From NCBI RefSeq assembly GCF_000219535.2, contig NZ_CP007806.1, forward strand, positions 3,072,501 to 3,136,500: 64,000 nt of DNA, given 5' to 3'. Of the stretch, positions 15,819 through 24,474 are shown piece after piece. Under the pieces are notes generated by a model. That model worked only from the letters and a program-made list of their open reading frames with translations. It did not search any database and was not told where the DNA came from. This DNA comes from Brevibacillus laterosporus LMG 15441. GTDB taxonomy: Bacteria > Bacillota > Bacilli > Brevibacillales > Brevibacillaceae. The position numbers and the translations under genes are program-made. The stretch's first letter is position 1. Each line of letters opens with the position of its first letter.

Positions 15819-17111
15819 CTAGCACTTTACCTCGGCATTTTTACGTGCATAGAAGTACCACAGCAAGATCAAAGCTACTGCATAAAACACCAAGAAACCA
15901 TATAAAGCAATATCTGGAGCACCTGTAGCCTTAATCGACATACTAAATGATTTTGGAATAAAGAATTGCCCGTAAGCCGCAATAGCCGATGTAAAGCCGA
16001 TGACTGGCGCCGCTTCCTTTGGAGGAAAGATCGTAGGCATCATACGTGTAACGGAGCCATTACAAATCCCCGTCGTAAAGAAAATCACGATGAAACAGGC
16101 GAAAAATGCCCAGAATTCTTTAGCATTCATGAAGTAGATAACACCTGCCGTAGCAGCGATCAGCAGAATCACATTGTAGAGAGTTACTCTTGCCCCACCA
16201 AGCTTATCTGCCAGCATACCACCAATCGGCCGAACTAATGCTCCTAATAGAGGACCAATAAAGGCATATTGCAACGGATTCACATCAGGAAATTGGTGCT
16301 GGGTTAGCAATGGAAATGCTGTTGCAAAGCCGATAAAGGACCCGAAGCTCATCGTGTAGAGAAACGAACAAATCCACATATGCTTGCGTTTAAAAATAAC
16401 CAATTGATCTGTAATCGATTGCTTCATCGGAAGATTATTCATTCCAAACATAGCTGCAATTGTTGTCAGTAAAATTGGGATTACCCAAATAAATCCAGCA
16501 TTTTGTAGCCATAATTGCGTTGCATCGCTCGTTTGTGGTCCACCAGCGATATTTCCAAATACGCTAATTCCAATTACGATTGGTACTAGAAATTGTGCTA
16601 CACTTACACCAAGATTCCCAAGTCCCGCGTTTAACCCCAAGGCAGAACCCTTCTTCGCTTGTGGAAAAAAGAAACTAATATTTGCCATGGAAGAAGCGAA
16701 ATTACCACCACCAAAGCCGCACAAAATGGCGAGCAATGCCATTGTCTCATAGGAGGTAGACGGATCTTGTACAGCAAATCCAATCCAAATGGCTGGGATT
16801 AACAAAGTCGCTGTACTGAATACGGTCCAATTACGCCCCCCAAAGATCGGAACAACAAAGGCATATAAAATACGCAGTGTAGCACCTGAGAGACCTGGAA
16901 GAGCAGCTAAGCTAAATAGTTCATCTGCTGTAAATTGAAACCCGACTTTATTCAGATTCACAGCAACAACCGACCAAATGGACCAAATACTAAAAGCAAG
17001 TAAAAGGGCTGGAATAGATATCCAAAGGTTACGGTTGGCCACTTTTTTGCCTGTAGATTCCCAAAATTCTGGATTCTCAGGCTCCCATTTCATTACTCCT
17101 TTTGTTGACAT
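15819..17111 (-). CDS. narK: Nitrate/nitrite MFS transporter NarK
   Basis: A 430-residue major facilitator protein with 12 predicted helices. The two nitrate signature motifs are visible: GFGGGNFASSMANISFFFP in helix 5 and 'GLNAGLGNLGVS' soon after, plus a second glycine-rich stretch in the C-terminal half ('FTTGICNGSVTRMMP'). It brings nitrate in and exports nitrite for the cytoplasmic nitrate reductase encoded nearby. The start has a GAGGAGG site. It is transcribed convergently with fnr and carries its own perfect FNR box upstream. Confidence 0.95.
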   Translation of the reverse strand: MSTKGVMKWEPENPEFWESTGKKVANRNLWISIPALLLAFSIWSIWSVVAVNLNKVGFQFTADELFSLAALPGLSGATLRILYAFVVPIFGGRNWTVFSTATLLIPAIWIGFAVQDPSTSYETMALLAILCGFGGGNFASSMANISFFFPQAKKGSALGLNAGLGNLGVSVAQFLVPIVIGISVFGNIAGGPQTSDATQLWLQNAGFIWVIPILLTTIAAMFGMNNLPMKQSITDQLVIFKRKHMWICSFLYTMSFGSFIGFATAFPLLTQHQFPDVNPLQYAFIGPLLGALVRPIGGMLADKLGGARVTLYNVILLIAATAGVIYFMNAKEFWAFFACFIVIFFTTGICNGSVTRMMPTIFPPKEAAPVIGFTSAIAAYGQFFIPKSFSMSIKATGAPDIALYGFLVFYAVALILLWYFYARKNAEVKC

Positions 17112-17202
17112 AGGTTACCTCCTCTAATAAGTTCAAACGCTCAACCTATTTTTTTAAACGAAATTGAACTTTTTTATATATACAACCTTTTTTACATCAC
17201 AA

Positions 17203-17245
17203 ATCATACCCAACTCTTATATAGTGCTTTGTGATTTTAATCACA
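17203..17245 (-). promoter_or_regulatory. FNR-dependent promoter of narK
   Basis: A perfect palindromic box TGTGA-N6-TCACA lies at 17230-17245. On the minus strand the -10 hexamer TATGAT (17208-17203) is exactly 21 nt away, placing the box at about -41.5 from a start near 17196. The leader to the narK start is about 85 nt. Confidence 0.88.
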
Positions 17246-17315
17246 TGGTTTTGCTTTTTCACATTTTGTACAAAAATATATTAATATATATAAATTTAAA
17301 AATGACATACAAAAA

Positions 17316-17348
17316 AAGCAAGCCATGTCAACCTAACATTTCTTGCTT
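17316..17348 (-). terminator. Terminator of the hemerythrin-radical SAM operon
   Basis: Stem arms AAGCAAG and CTTGCTT, followed on the minus strand by seven T residues, just after the 17372 stop. Confidence 0.7.
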
Positions 17349-17371
17349 CTTTTCCAATGCTCTATATTATG

Positions 17372-18478
17372 TCATTTTGTTGTGTTAAAAGTGGCCCAAT
17401 GATCTTGTCCATAGCCTTCTTCCCATTTTGGCGGGATATACATGCATGAAGGATCGCTTGCCAAATAATCCTTTGTCATGGCATAAGCACGGGCGCGTGA
17501 TCCGCCACATACCTGATTGAAGTTACAGACGCCACATTTACCCGAATAGCCATCCGGGTAGCGTAACGATTGAAAGACTGCATGATTACGATATAAATCA
17601 GCCAAAGGTGTTTGGCGTACATTTCCGCAATTAATTGGTAAAAATCCGCTTGGCTGAACATCCCCTACATGAGAAATAAACACAAAGCCTTTGCCGTCCG
17701 TAACGCCTCCAGCTGAACGTCCTAAAAGATCCATTCTTTTCACTTTCTCAGGTTGGGTATTCATGCCCTTTTGTGTTGCAAAGTATAGTGCTCGCCTATA
17801 GGCAGGGGCCGCTGTTGTTTTGATGCTGTAGCTAGCAGTCTGACTCTTCTCGATCAGCCAGCGATAAATGCGCTCCTGCTCCATTGGGGATACCGCATCA
17901 CTTGCCTGCCCTCTTCCTGTAGGAATTAAAAAGAAAACACTCCATAGAACTGCGCCCCATTCTTCCACCATTTGGGACATTTCTTCTAGTAAATGCGCAT
18001 TATAAACAGAAATCGTTGTATTTAGTTGAACAGGTAACCCATGTTTTTTCAATATAGCCAACGATTTTACGGTAATATCATACGAGCCTGGTGTTCCGCG
18101 GAAATAATCATGCACCTCTGCGGTAGGACCATCTAGGCTAAAAGCCCAGCGTGATAGCCCAGCCTCTTTTGCTTTTACGATCGCTTTTTCTGTTACACGC
18201 GGCGTAGCGCTAGGTGACATAGAGACACGTAATCCAATTTTTACTGCGTAATCGATTAATTCGTATAAATCTTCCCGCATTAATGGATCGCCGCCAGTAA
18301 AAACAAGAAGAGGATTACCCATTTCTTTGATCTGATCTAACAATTCCTTCCCTTCATCTGTACTCAGCTCGTCGGGATGACGATTGGGCTGCGCTACGGC
18401 GCGACAATGCAAACAACGCAATGCACATGCACGCGTCACTTCCCAAATCACGATAAAAGGATTCTGGTCGTAATTCAT
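17372..18478 (-). CDS. Radical SAM/SPASM protein, NirJ/AhbC-like
   Basis: A 368-residue radical SAM enzyme. The SAM-cluster motif is CALRCLHC (residues 14-21), with 'FTGGDPL' as the GGE-like motif and a C-terminal SPASM region with CGVCNFNQVC and a last Cys near 350. The family (similar to TIGR04053 and to NirJ/AhbC proteins) modifies tetrapyrroles or peptides. It is cytoplasmic and oxygen-sensitive. The gene follows the hemerythrin gene by 28 bp with a GGAGTGA site and so belongs to the FNR-controlled unit. A heme or heme d1 biosynthetic role is plausible, but the substrate is not proven. Confidence 0.8.
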   Translation of the reverse strand: MNYDQNPFIVIWEVTRACALRCLHCRAVAQPNRHPDELSTDEGKELLDQIKEMGNPLLVFTGGDPLMREDLYELIDYAVKIGLRVSMSPSATPRVTEKAIVKAKEAGLSRWAFSLDGPTAEVHDYFRGTPGSYDITVKSLAILKKHGLPVQLNTTISVYNAHLLEEMSQMVEEWGAVLWSVFFLIPTGRGQASDAVSPMEQERIYRWLIEKSQTASYSIKTTAAPAYRRALYFATQKGMNTQPEKVKRMDLLGRSAGGVTDGKGFVFISHVGDVQPSGFLPINCGNVRQTPLADLYRNHAVFQSLRYPDGYSGKCGVCNFNQVCGGSRARAYAMTKDYLASDPSCMYIPPKWEEGYGQDHWATFNTTK

Positions 18479-18506
18479 CTAGTTCACTCCATTGGCATGA
18501 TGGTAT

Positions 18507-19025
18507 CTATTTATAATGTTTGGAGATTGTCTGATACAGACTATCCTTTTCAGCTAATGTCAGCAGTTTATTGGCCATCGGGTACAATACCCGATCCTCC
18601 TTGATCGTATGCTCTTCAAATAGCTCATCAAATTGCTTCAGTAAACAAACCATCGTCGAGGTTTTTTGTTCCAGTTGCACACACTGATTCAATTCGGTCC
18701 CAATTCGATCTGAGATCTCTAATAATCGGTCATGTTCTGATTTAATGAGCAGTAATGGCTCCTCTAATGTTGCCAGTCGACTCGTCAACGTAAAAAATAA
18801 AATATCGTCCTCCACCATAATGTGCCGACGGAAATCTGTTTGAAGGAATTGAAGGAAACGATGTAAATCTTCATGCAATGCTTCGTTCCATTTTGTACCA
18901 TAACGAATCAGAGACAGAATGTGCTTTAGTTTTCCATCCAGCTCGCTGTGGTCATTGTATAAATAGGAAAGCAAAATGTGTTCATGTTTCTTTTTCATAG
19001 CGAAATCGCTCTCGTATTCCAGCAT
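18507..19025 (-). CDS. Hemerythrin-domain protein
   Basis: A 172-residue all-helical protein of hemerythrin HHE type. Candidate iron ligands are the His near 'YNDHSEL', 'FRRHIMVEDD', 'IKSEHDRLL' and 'FEEHTIKEDRVLYP'; the spacing fits a four-helix bundle with two irons. Such proteins bind oxygen or NO, or repair iron centres under nitrosative stress. The ATG at 19025 has a GGAGGGA site; the longer frame to 19091 would cover the promoter. The gene is driven by the shared FNR box at 19077-19092, which agrees with a role in low-oxygen or nitrite/NO conditions. Confidence 0.8.
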   Translation of the reverse strand: MLEYESDFAMKKKHEHILLSYLYNDHSELDGKLKHILSLIRYGTKWNEALHEDLHRFLQFLQTDFRRHIMVEDDILFFTLTSRLATLEEPLLLIKSEHDRLLEISDRIGTELNQCVQLEQKTSTMVCLLKQFDELFEEHTIKEDRVLYPMANKLLTLAEKDSLYQTISKHYK

Positions 19026-19049
19026 ACCAATCCCTCCTTGCTCTTTTTG

Positions 19050-19119
19050 ATTGTAACCAAGTTGGCTATTCCAAGAAGTGATATTCCTCACAAAATCTTT
19101 TCCAGCTATTTGCTAGAAT
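19050..19119. promoter_or_regulatory. Bidirectional FNR-controlled promoter region
   Basis: One FNR box (AGTGA-N6-TCACA, 19077-19092) lies between divergent genes. To the right, TAGAAT (19114-19119, with an upstream TG) begins 21 nt after the box. To the left, TACAAT (19055-19050 on the minus strand) also begins 21 nt away. Both starts would be about 41.5 bp from the box centre, the class II activation position. Confidence 0.85.
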
Positions 19120-19161
19120 TAGGCCGTGAAAGTTTGTACAAAAGGCTTAGGGGAGGATATA

Positions 19162-20337
19162 ATGATTGGACTTTCCAGTTTACTAGAAACAACTACGACC
19201 TTCGGAGATAAATTGCGATATTCAGAGGCTTCTCGAAATCAAAAAACAGGAACCCATCATGGGCATGGACCCGTTGTTGCTTGGAATATTACAAAAACTT
19301 GCAATCTTCATTGCTTACATTGCTACTCCAGCTCCGAAAATAAGAAATATGAAGGAGAGCTAAGCACAGAGGAAGCCCACGATGTAATTAATCAGCTAGC
19401 GGATATGAAGGTACCCGTTATCCTGTTTTCGGGCGGTGAACCTCTCATTCGACCAGATATTTTTGAGCTAGCCGAGCATGCTATTTCTCGGGGTATTCGC
19501 ATTACATTCTCAACCAATGGCACGCTTATTGATGAGAAAAAGGCGAAGCGCTTAAAGGACTTAGGGATTAGCTATGTTGGCATAAGCTTGGATGGGATGC
19601 AAAAGACGCATGATTTTTTCCGTCAAAAAGAAGGTGCCTTTGATTTAGCCATTCGTGGAATCCGAAACTGTATGGCAGTGGGTCAAAAGGTTGGCCTTCG
19701 TTTTACGATGAACAAACACAACATTGAAGCGTTGCCAGATATTTTTGACCTGATTGAAAGAGAGAATATTCCGCGTGTCTGTTTCTATCATCTCGTCTAT
19801 GCAGGCCGTGGAGGAGTCGAGGATGATATTACTCATCAGCAAACACGTGAGGCTTTAGACTTTATCATTGAAAAAATTCATTATTTCCAAAAATCAGGAC
19901 AACCTCGCGAAATTTTAACAGTTGACAACCATGCAGATGCAATCTATCTCTACCTAAAAGTAATGGAAACCGATCCTGAGCTAGCAGGACGCATATGGGA
20001 AAAGCTGCAACGCAATGGCGGTAATCGTTCTGGTATCGCTTTCTGCAATATTGATCATCGTGGAATTGTGCATCCTGATCAATTTAGTCAAAACATCGCA
20101 CTTGGAAATCTGCGGGAACAGTCCTTCGCAGAGATATGGCAGGGCGATCATCCTATTCTTCTTGGGTTGCGTGATCGGAAAAGCAAGATTCATGGGCGCT
20201 GTGCGACCTGTCAATACTTCTCCGTCTGTAACGGAAACTTCCGGCCTCGCGCACAGGGATTCTATGGAGATTTCTGGGCATCCGATCCACAATGTTATTT
20301 AACAGAGGATGAAATTCACTTGGCCGCATCAATATAA
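19162..20337 (+). CDS. NirJ/AhbC-like radical SAM/SPASM protein
   Basis: A 391-residue radical SAM protein. It has the cluster motif CNLHCLHC near residue 45, 'FSGGEPL', 'SLDGMQKTHD', and a SPASM end with CATCQYFSVC and 'FWASDPQCYLTEDEI'. The ending closely resembles NirJ (heme d1) and AhbC (siroheme-derived heme). It probably acts on a tetrapyrrole in the cytoplasm. I use ATG 19162 with a GGGGAGG site; the longer GTG frame starts at the predicted transcription start itself. The gene is transcribed divergently from the hemerythrin/radical SAM unit under the same FNR box. No nirS gene is visible. Confidence 0.82.
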   Translation: MIGLSSLLETTTTFGDKLRYSEASRNQKTGTHHGHGPVVAWNITKTCNLHCLHCYSSSENKKYEGELSTEEAHDVINQLADMKVPVILFSGGEPLIRPDIFELAEHAISRGIRITFSTNGTLIDEKKAKRLKDLGISYVGISLDGMQKTHDFFRQKEGAFDLAIRGIRNCMAVGQKVGLRFTMNKHNIEALPDIFDLIERENIPRVCFYHLVYAGRGGVEDDITHQQTREALDFIIEKIHYFQKSGQPREILTVDNHADAIYLYLKVMETDPELAGRIWEKLQRNGGNRSGIAFCNIDHRGIVHPDQFSQNIALGNLREQSFAEIWQGDHPILLGLRDRKSKIHGRCATCQYFSVCNGNFRPRAQGFYGDFWASDPQCYLTEDEIHLAASI

Positions 20338-20339
20338 GG

Positions 20340-20379
20340 AAAGAAAAAGAGCTTTGCCGTATGCAAAGCTCCTTTCTTT
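20340..20379. terminator. Bidirectional terminator
   Basis: An 8-bp perfect core (AGCTTTGC 20350-20357 and GCAAAGCT 20363-20370) with A-rich and T-rich outer arms lies between the convergent radical SAM and MFS genes. Confidence 0.85.
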
Positions 20380-20381
20380 TG

Positions 20382-22016
20382 CTACTCCTGCTCATTCAAT
20401 TTCTTTTTACTCCCCCATGAAGCTTTTTTGGTACCTACCTGCCGGGTATCCCCTTCACTACGCAACGGTATTTCTCGCAGAAAAAACGTAAGAAGTAAAG
20501 CAAATACAAGCAACCAGGTGGAAGTAAGAAAAACTCCTGCTAATGCATACTGCAAGGCATCTCGTAAATTGGCAATTACATGATTAAACAGCTCGTGCAG
20601 CACTGGTGGAAGGCTTTTTTCTATTTGATCCAGCCGCTGTAGGTCCAGTAAAATTTGTGGGTTATGCAATGCGCTGATTTTCTGGACAAGTTCTGGCGGA
20701 ATGTTAGGCAGATGACTAATACCTAATTGTGCCGTCGACTCACTCATTTTTGAGCCAATGCGTACGGAAAGAATGGTTCCCATAATAGCTACGCCAATTG
20801 TCCCACCTAAGGAACGAAATAACTGTGATGAAGCTGTAGCAACTCCTAAATCCTTACTCTTCACTGCATTTTGGACAGTGATCGTAAATACTGGCATAGC
20901 TACGCCCAGCCCTAATCCAAATACAATGAGATTGAACACAATTGAGCTACCCGTAGTTCCTTGATCCATTCGGGCTAGTAAATACATCCCTACAAGCATG
21001 AGCACTAAGCCACCCAAGGCAAATTTCTTATAAGTACCTGTCTTCGTCATCAATTGACCGCATACTGCACTCCCTACAACCAAGCTAAGCGTCATTGGCA
21101 TTGTTAGATAGCTAGAATGAGTAGCCGAATATCCAAGTACCCCCTGAATAAAAAATGGCATGTACATAATTGATGCATACATCCCAGCTCCAACAATAAA
21201 GCCAATTACATTTGAGATCGTGAAAATATCATTACGAAATAAATGTAATGGAATCACAGGATTTCTCGCTTGCTTTTCAACATAAATAAATAAAAGGAAT
21301 GAAACCAGAGTAAAGGCAAACAAACCGAGAATCGTCAGGGACGTCCATTCATATTTTGTGCCCGCCCATGAAAATGCTAGTAGAAAAGGCACCATCGTTG
21401 TCGTAATAAGTAGCGAACCCCAGTAATCAACGGTTTGCTTCTCTCGATGAACTGCACGTGGAAACAGCCAATAAATCATTCCAATTGCAATGATTCCAAA
21501 CGGTAAAAACACCCAAAACACCCAGTGCCAATCTGCATTATCCACAATATATCCACCTAGCACAGGTCCAAAAACACTAGCTAATCCAAACACCGATGAC
21601 ATTAAGCCCTGCCATCTCCCTCGCTCCCTTGGAGCAAATAGGTCAGCTATGGAGGTAAAAGCCGTGGACATGATTACCCCTGCGCCAGCACCCTGAATAC
21701 CTCGATACAAAATCAGTTCAAAAATAGTGCGAGATGTTCCACACAAAAAGGCACCTACAACAAATACTCCTAATCCGATCAAAATGAAAGGCTTGCGGCC
21801 ATACATGTCAGAGAGCTTTCCTACTAATATGGTTGCGATACTTGAGGTGAGCATATAGATCGTAAACACCCAACTGTAATAATCCATGCCACCCAATTTA
21901 GCAATAATTTTAGGGAGCGCTGTCCCTACAATTGTTTGATTAATGGAAGCAAACAATAACGCCGCCATAATAGCAAGCATAACTGTCACTTTTCGCCTGT
22001 AGTCCAATTCCTGCAT
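20382..22016 (-). CDS. DHA2-family (EmrB/QacA) MFS drug exporter
   Basis: A 14-helix major facilitator of about 544 residues. Motif A appears as 'GKLSDMYGRKP', motif C-like sequence as 'GLASVFGPVLGGYIVD', and motif B as 'LYRGIQGAGAG'. Proteins of this type export cationic dyes, antiseptics or antibiotics by proton antiport. An extra loop and a long basic C-terminus (KKASWGSKKKLN) are cytoplasmic. I favour the ATG at 22016, 9 bp after AAAGGA; the in-frame ATG at 22025 sits directly on that site. It stands alone with no regulator gene next to it. Confidence 0.85.
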   Translation of the reverse strand: MQELDYRRKVTVMLAIMAALLFASINQTIVGTALPKIIAKLGGMDYYSWVFTIYMLTSSIATILVGKLSDMYGRKPFILIGLGVFVVGAFLCGTSRTIFELILYRGIQGAGAGVIMSTAFTSIADLFAPRERGRWQGLMSSVFGLASVFGPVLGGYIVDNADWHWVFWVFLPFGIIAIGMIYWLFPRAVHREKQTVDYWGSLLITTTMVPFLLAFSWAGTKYEWTSLTILGLFAFTLVSFLLFIYVEKQARNPVIPLHLFRNDIFTISNVIGFIVGAGMYASIMYMPFFIQGVLGYSATHSSYLTMPMTLSLVVGSAVCGQLMTKTGTYKKFALGGLVLMLVGMYLLARMDQGTTGSSIVFNLIVFGLGLGVAMPVFTITVQNAVKSKDLGVATASSQLFRSLGGTIGVAIMGTILSVRIGSKMSESTAQLGISHLPNIPPELVQKISALHNPQILLDLQRLDQIEKSLPPVLHELFNHVIANLRDALQYALAGVFLTSTWLLVFALLLTFFLREIPLRSEGDTRQVGTKKASWGSKKKLNEQE

Positions 22017-22170
22017 ACATTTCATTCCTTTCTCATTCGCCTCCTTATTATGCCCGTGTTAAAAAACATGCATCACATAATTCCCTCCAGATACATCCAA
22101 GAAAAATAGCACCTAAATTGGCTTCCTCTTGAATATGAGTAAAAGAGATAAACAACAAGGAGGTGGCCTC

Positions 22171-23448
22171 ATGATCATTTATGTTGTCCGACCCGGTGAC
22201 AGTTTATATAAAATCGCCAATCGTTATAAAACCTCTGTAGAACAAATCGCCAACGATAATGATCTTACGCCCCAACAAACCCTGGTAGTAGGTCAATCGC
22301 TAGTAATCGTTACTCCTAAGCAGTACACGGTCCAGCCAGGGGATTCACTTTATGAGATTGCATTGAGATTCAATGTCTCTGTTCAACAATTAGCAGCAGC
22401 AAACAATCTTTCTGCTTCAAGGCCCATTTATCCTGGCATGGTTTTAACCATTCCCCAAGCACCTAAGCCCACGATTGAAGTGAATGCCTACATAGAGCCA
22501 CGCAGAAACATCGCCATGACTGAACAAATTGCTCAAGAATCAGTACCCTATCTAACCTACCTTGCCCCATTTAGCTATCAAATCAAGCGAGATGGGAGTC
22601 TTACCTCACTGGAGCTGGGCGATCTGCCTAGGATCGCTACATCAAATGGAGCAACCTTGATGATGGTGATTACAAACATAGAAAATAATCAATTCAGTGC
22701 GGAATTAGGTCAGGAAATTCTAAACGATGAGCAAAAACAAAATCGCATGCTTGATGAAATCATACAAAGAGCCAAAAGATATGGATTTAGTGACATTCAT
22801 TTTGATATTGAGCACCTATATCCCAAAGATCGCGAAGCCTATAATCAATTTTTACGAAAAGCAAGGGATCGTCTGCATGCAAATGGATTAATGATCTCAA
22901 CTGCTCTTGCCCCGAAAACCAGCGCTACCCAACAAGGTCAATGGTACGAGGCTCATGACTACCGTGCCCATGGAGAGATCGTTGATTTTGTAATTATTAT
23001 GACCTATGAATGGGGATATAGCGGAGGGCCTCCAATGGCTGTCTCGCCAATCGGGCCAGTGCGGCGTGTACTTGAATATGCATTAACTGAGATTCCCGCT
23101 AAAAAAATTATGATGGGACAAAATTTATATGGCTATGACTGGACACTCCCCTATCGTCCTGGAGGTAAATTTGCGAAAGTAGTGAGTCCTAAAGAGGCGG
23201 TTAACCTAGCACGACGTTACCAGCAATCCATTCAATTTGACCCGGTAGCACAAGCACCGCATTTTCGGTATTTCGATGAACAAGGTCGTGAGCATGAAGT
23301 CTGGTTTGAGGACGCACGTTCGATGCGGGCTAAGTTTTCATTATTAAAAGAGTTACATTTACGAGGAATTAGCTATTGGAGACTAGGCATTCCCTTTAAA
23401 CAAAACTGGGTGCTGTTGGATCAAACCTTTAAAATTAAAAAATCTTGA
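22171..23448 (+). CDS. sleL: Spore cortex-lytic N-acetylglucosaminidase, SleL/YaaH-like
   Basis: A 425-residue protein with two N-terminal LysM repeats (about 2-48 and 51-98, each with a PGDSLY.IA core) and a GH18 barrel from about 110. The catalytic strand reads IHFDIEHL, with Glu as proton donor. Size and layout match YaaH/SleL of Bacillus (about 430 residues), which act on spore cortex muramic lactam fragments during germination. There is no signal peptide, as usual for this family. ATG 22171 has an AAGGAGGTGG site; the longer frame upstream is unlikely. Confidence 0.88.
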   Translation: MIIYVVRPGDSLYKIANRYKTSVEQIANDNDLTPQQTLVVGQSLVIVTPKQYTVQPGDSLYEIALRFNVSVQQLAAANNLSASRPIYPGMVLTIPQAPKPTIEVNAYIEPRRNIAMTEQIAQESVPYLTYLAPFSYQIKRDGSLTSLELGDLPRIATSNGATLMMVITNIENNQFSAELGQEILNDEQKQNRMLDEIIQRAKRYGFSDIHFDIEHLYPKDREAYNQFLRKARDRLHANGLMISTALAPKTSATQQGQWYEAHDYRAHGEIVDFVIIMTYEWGYSGGPPMAVSPIGPVRRVLEYALTEIPAKKIMMGQNLYGYDWTLPYRPGGKFAKVVSPKEAVNLARRYQQSIQFDPVAQAPHFRYFDEQGREHEVWFEDARSMRAKFSLLKELHLRGISYWRLGIPFKQNWVLLDQTFKIKKS

Positions 23449-23526
23449 TGGATCTCCCCCAAAAAAATCTGGTGAAACTGTCGTGTATTTCGAAGGTCTC
23501 ACCCCGTCTAAAACTATGCATAATTT

Positions 23527-23770
23527 ATGCCAGTTTTACTCACCTCAAGCTGTGGAAGCCTACCTATGAACTGCCTTCTATACAAGGAAAGCTGCAAAAG
23601 CTCGTTGAAGCAGCCTAATTCCTTTGACAAGCTTGTCCAACATGATCCTTTGATGCAAAAGCTCCAAAAGGAAATAGCACAAGAAGGCTATAAGCTCACT
23701 TGGAAGAGTAAAAACATTCTGCCTGCTGTTCCCTATGAGGAATTAGCCGCCTATTATAGCTATCTGTCTG
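23527..23770 (+). pseudogene. Possible decayed coding remnant
   Basis: Between sleL and the NlpC gene (23449-23826) I see no convincing gene. Two short pieces in different plus-strand frames look protein-like: one ends 'ELPSIQGKLQKLVEAA', the next continues 'SFDKLVQHDPLMQKLQKEI'. A frame break between them would fit an old pseudogene. I cannot name a family, and no ribosome site is present. Confidence 0.2.
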
Positions 23771-23826
23771 TGTCAAAAAGCTCTCCCGTTGGTCATTATT
23801 TCACCTTACGAGAGAGCTTCTTCTGT

Positions 23827-24288
23827 TTATTCTCTGTGTAAGTAACGCGCTGCTCTTTCATAGTGGTTATTCCACCAACCCTTAGACATATTGCTGTACT
23901 TAACACCTTCCTTTCCATATATATGTAGAACCTGATTGTTTCCAGCGTAAATTCCTACGTGACCAATACGGTTAATGGATTTTTTGGGATATTTCATGGT
24001 TTTCTTTGTCGAAAAAAATACGAGATCACCGACTCGCAATTTACTTCGAGGAATGGGAGTTCCTTGTTTATATTGGGAGCGTGCCCCGCCTGCGCCTAAG
24101 TTAATCCCTGCTCCTTCTTTATAAGCCCACATTGTAAAACCAGAGCAATCCATCGTTGTCTTTTCTTTACGACTAGAACAATATTTGTATGGTATCCCTA
24201 AATATTGTTCTGCTGTTGCAATAATATTTCGACCAATTATACAACCGGTAGGCTGATTATTCCTTTTCGATGTTATTTTTTTATTCAT
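23827..24288 (-). CDS. NlpC/P60-family cell-wall hydrolase
   Basis: A 153-residue protein that is essentially one NlpC/P60 domain. The catalytic Cys is in MDCSGFTMW, the His in RIGHVGIY, and a third polar residue is likely in 'QVLHIYG'. Family members cut the gamma-D-glutamyl-meso-diaminopimelate bond in peptidoglycan peptides. There is no signal peptide or binding domain, which suggests a spore- or mother-cell-located enzyme, or recycling of muropeptides inside the cell. The start has a GGGAGGA site. It faces the response regulator gene across about 190 bp. Confidence 0.85.
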   Translation of the reverse strand: MNKKITSKRNNQPTGCIIGRNIIATAEQYLGIPYKYCSSRKEKTTMDCSGFTMWAYKEGAGINLGAGGARSQYKQGTPIPRSKLRVGDLVFFSTKKTMKYPKKSINRIGHVGIYAGNNQVLHIYGKEGVKYSNMSKGWWNNHYERAARYLHRE

Positions 24289-24474
24289 CTGTCATCCTCC
24301 CGTGAAATGAAATATTTCCTTGCAATACATTTCTTACAAATCATCTCTAGAACTAAAAGAGAATTTAAGATTTTCGTGAGAATTGGTAAAAGGGCGATCA
24401 ATTGGTTACACTACAACAGATATACCTGTTTTGAAGCAGCAGCTTTACATACAAAGCGGGGGGATGACAGCAGC

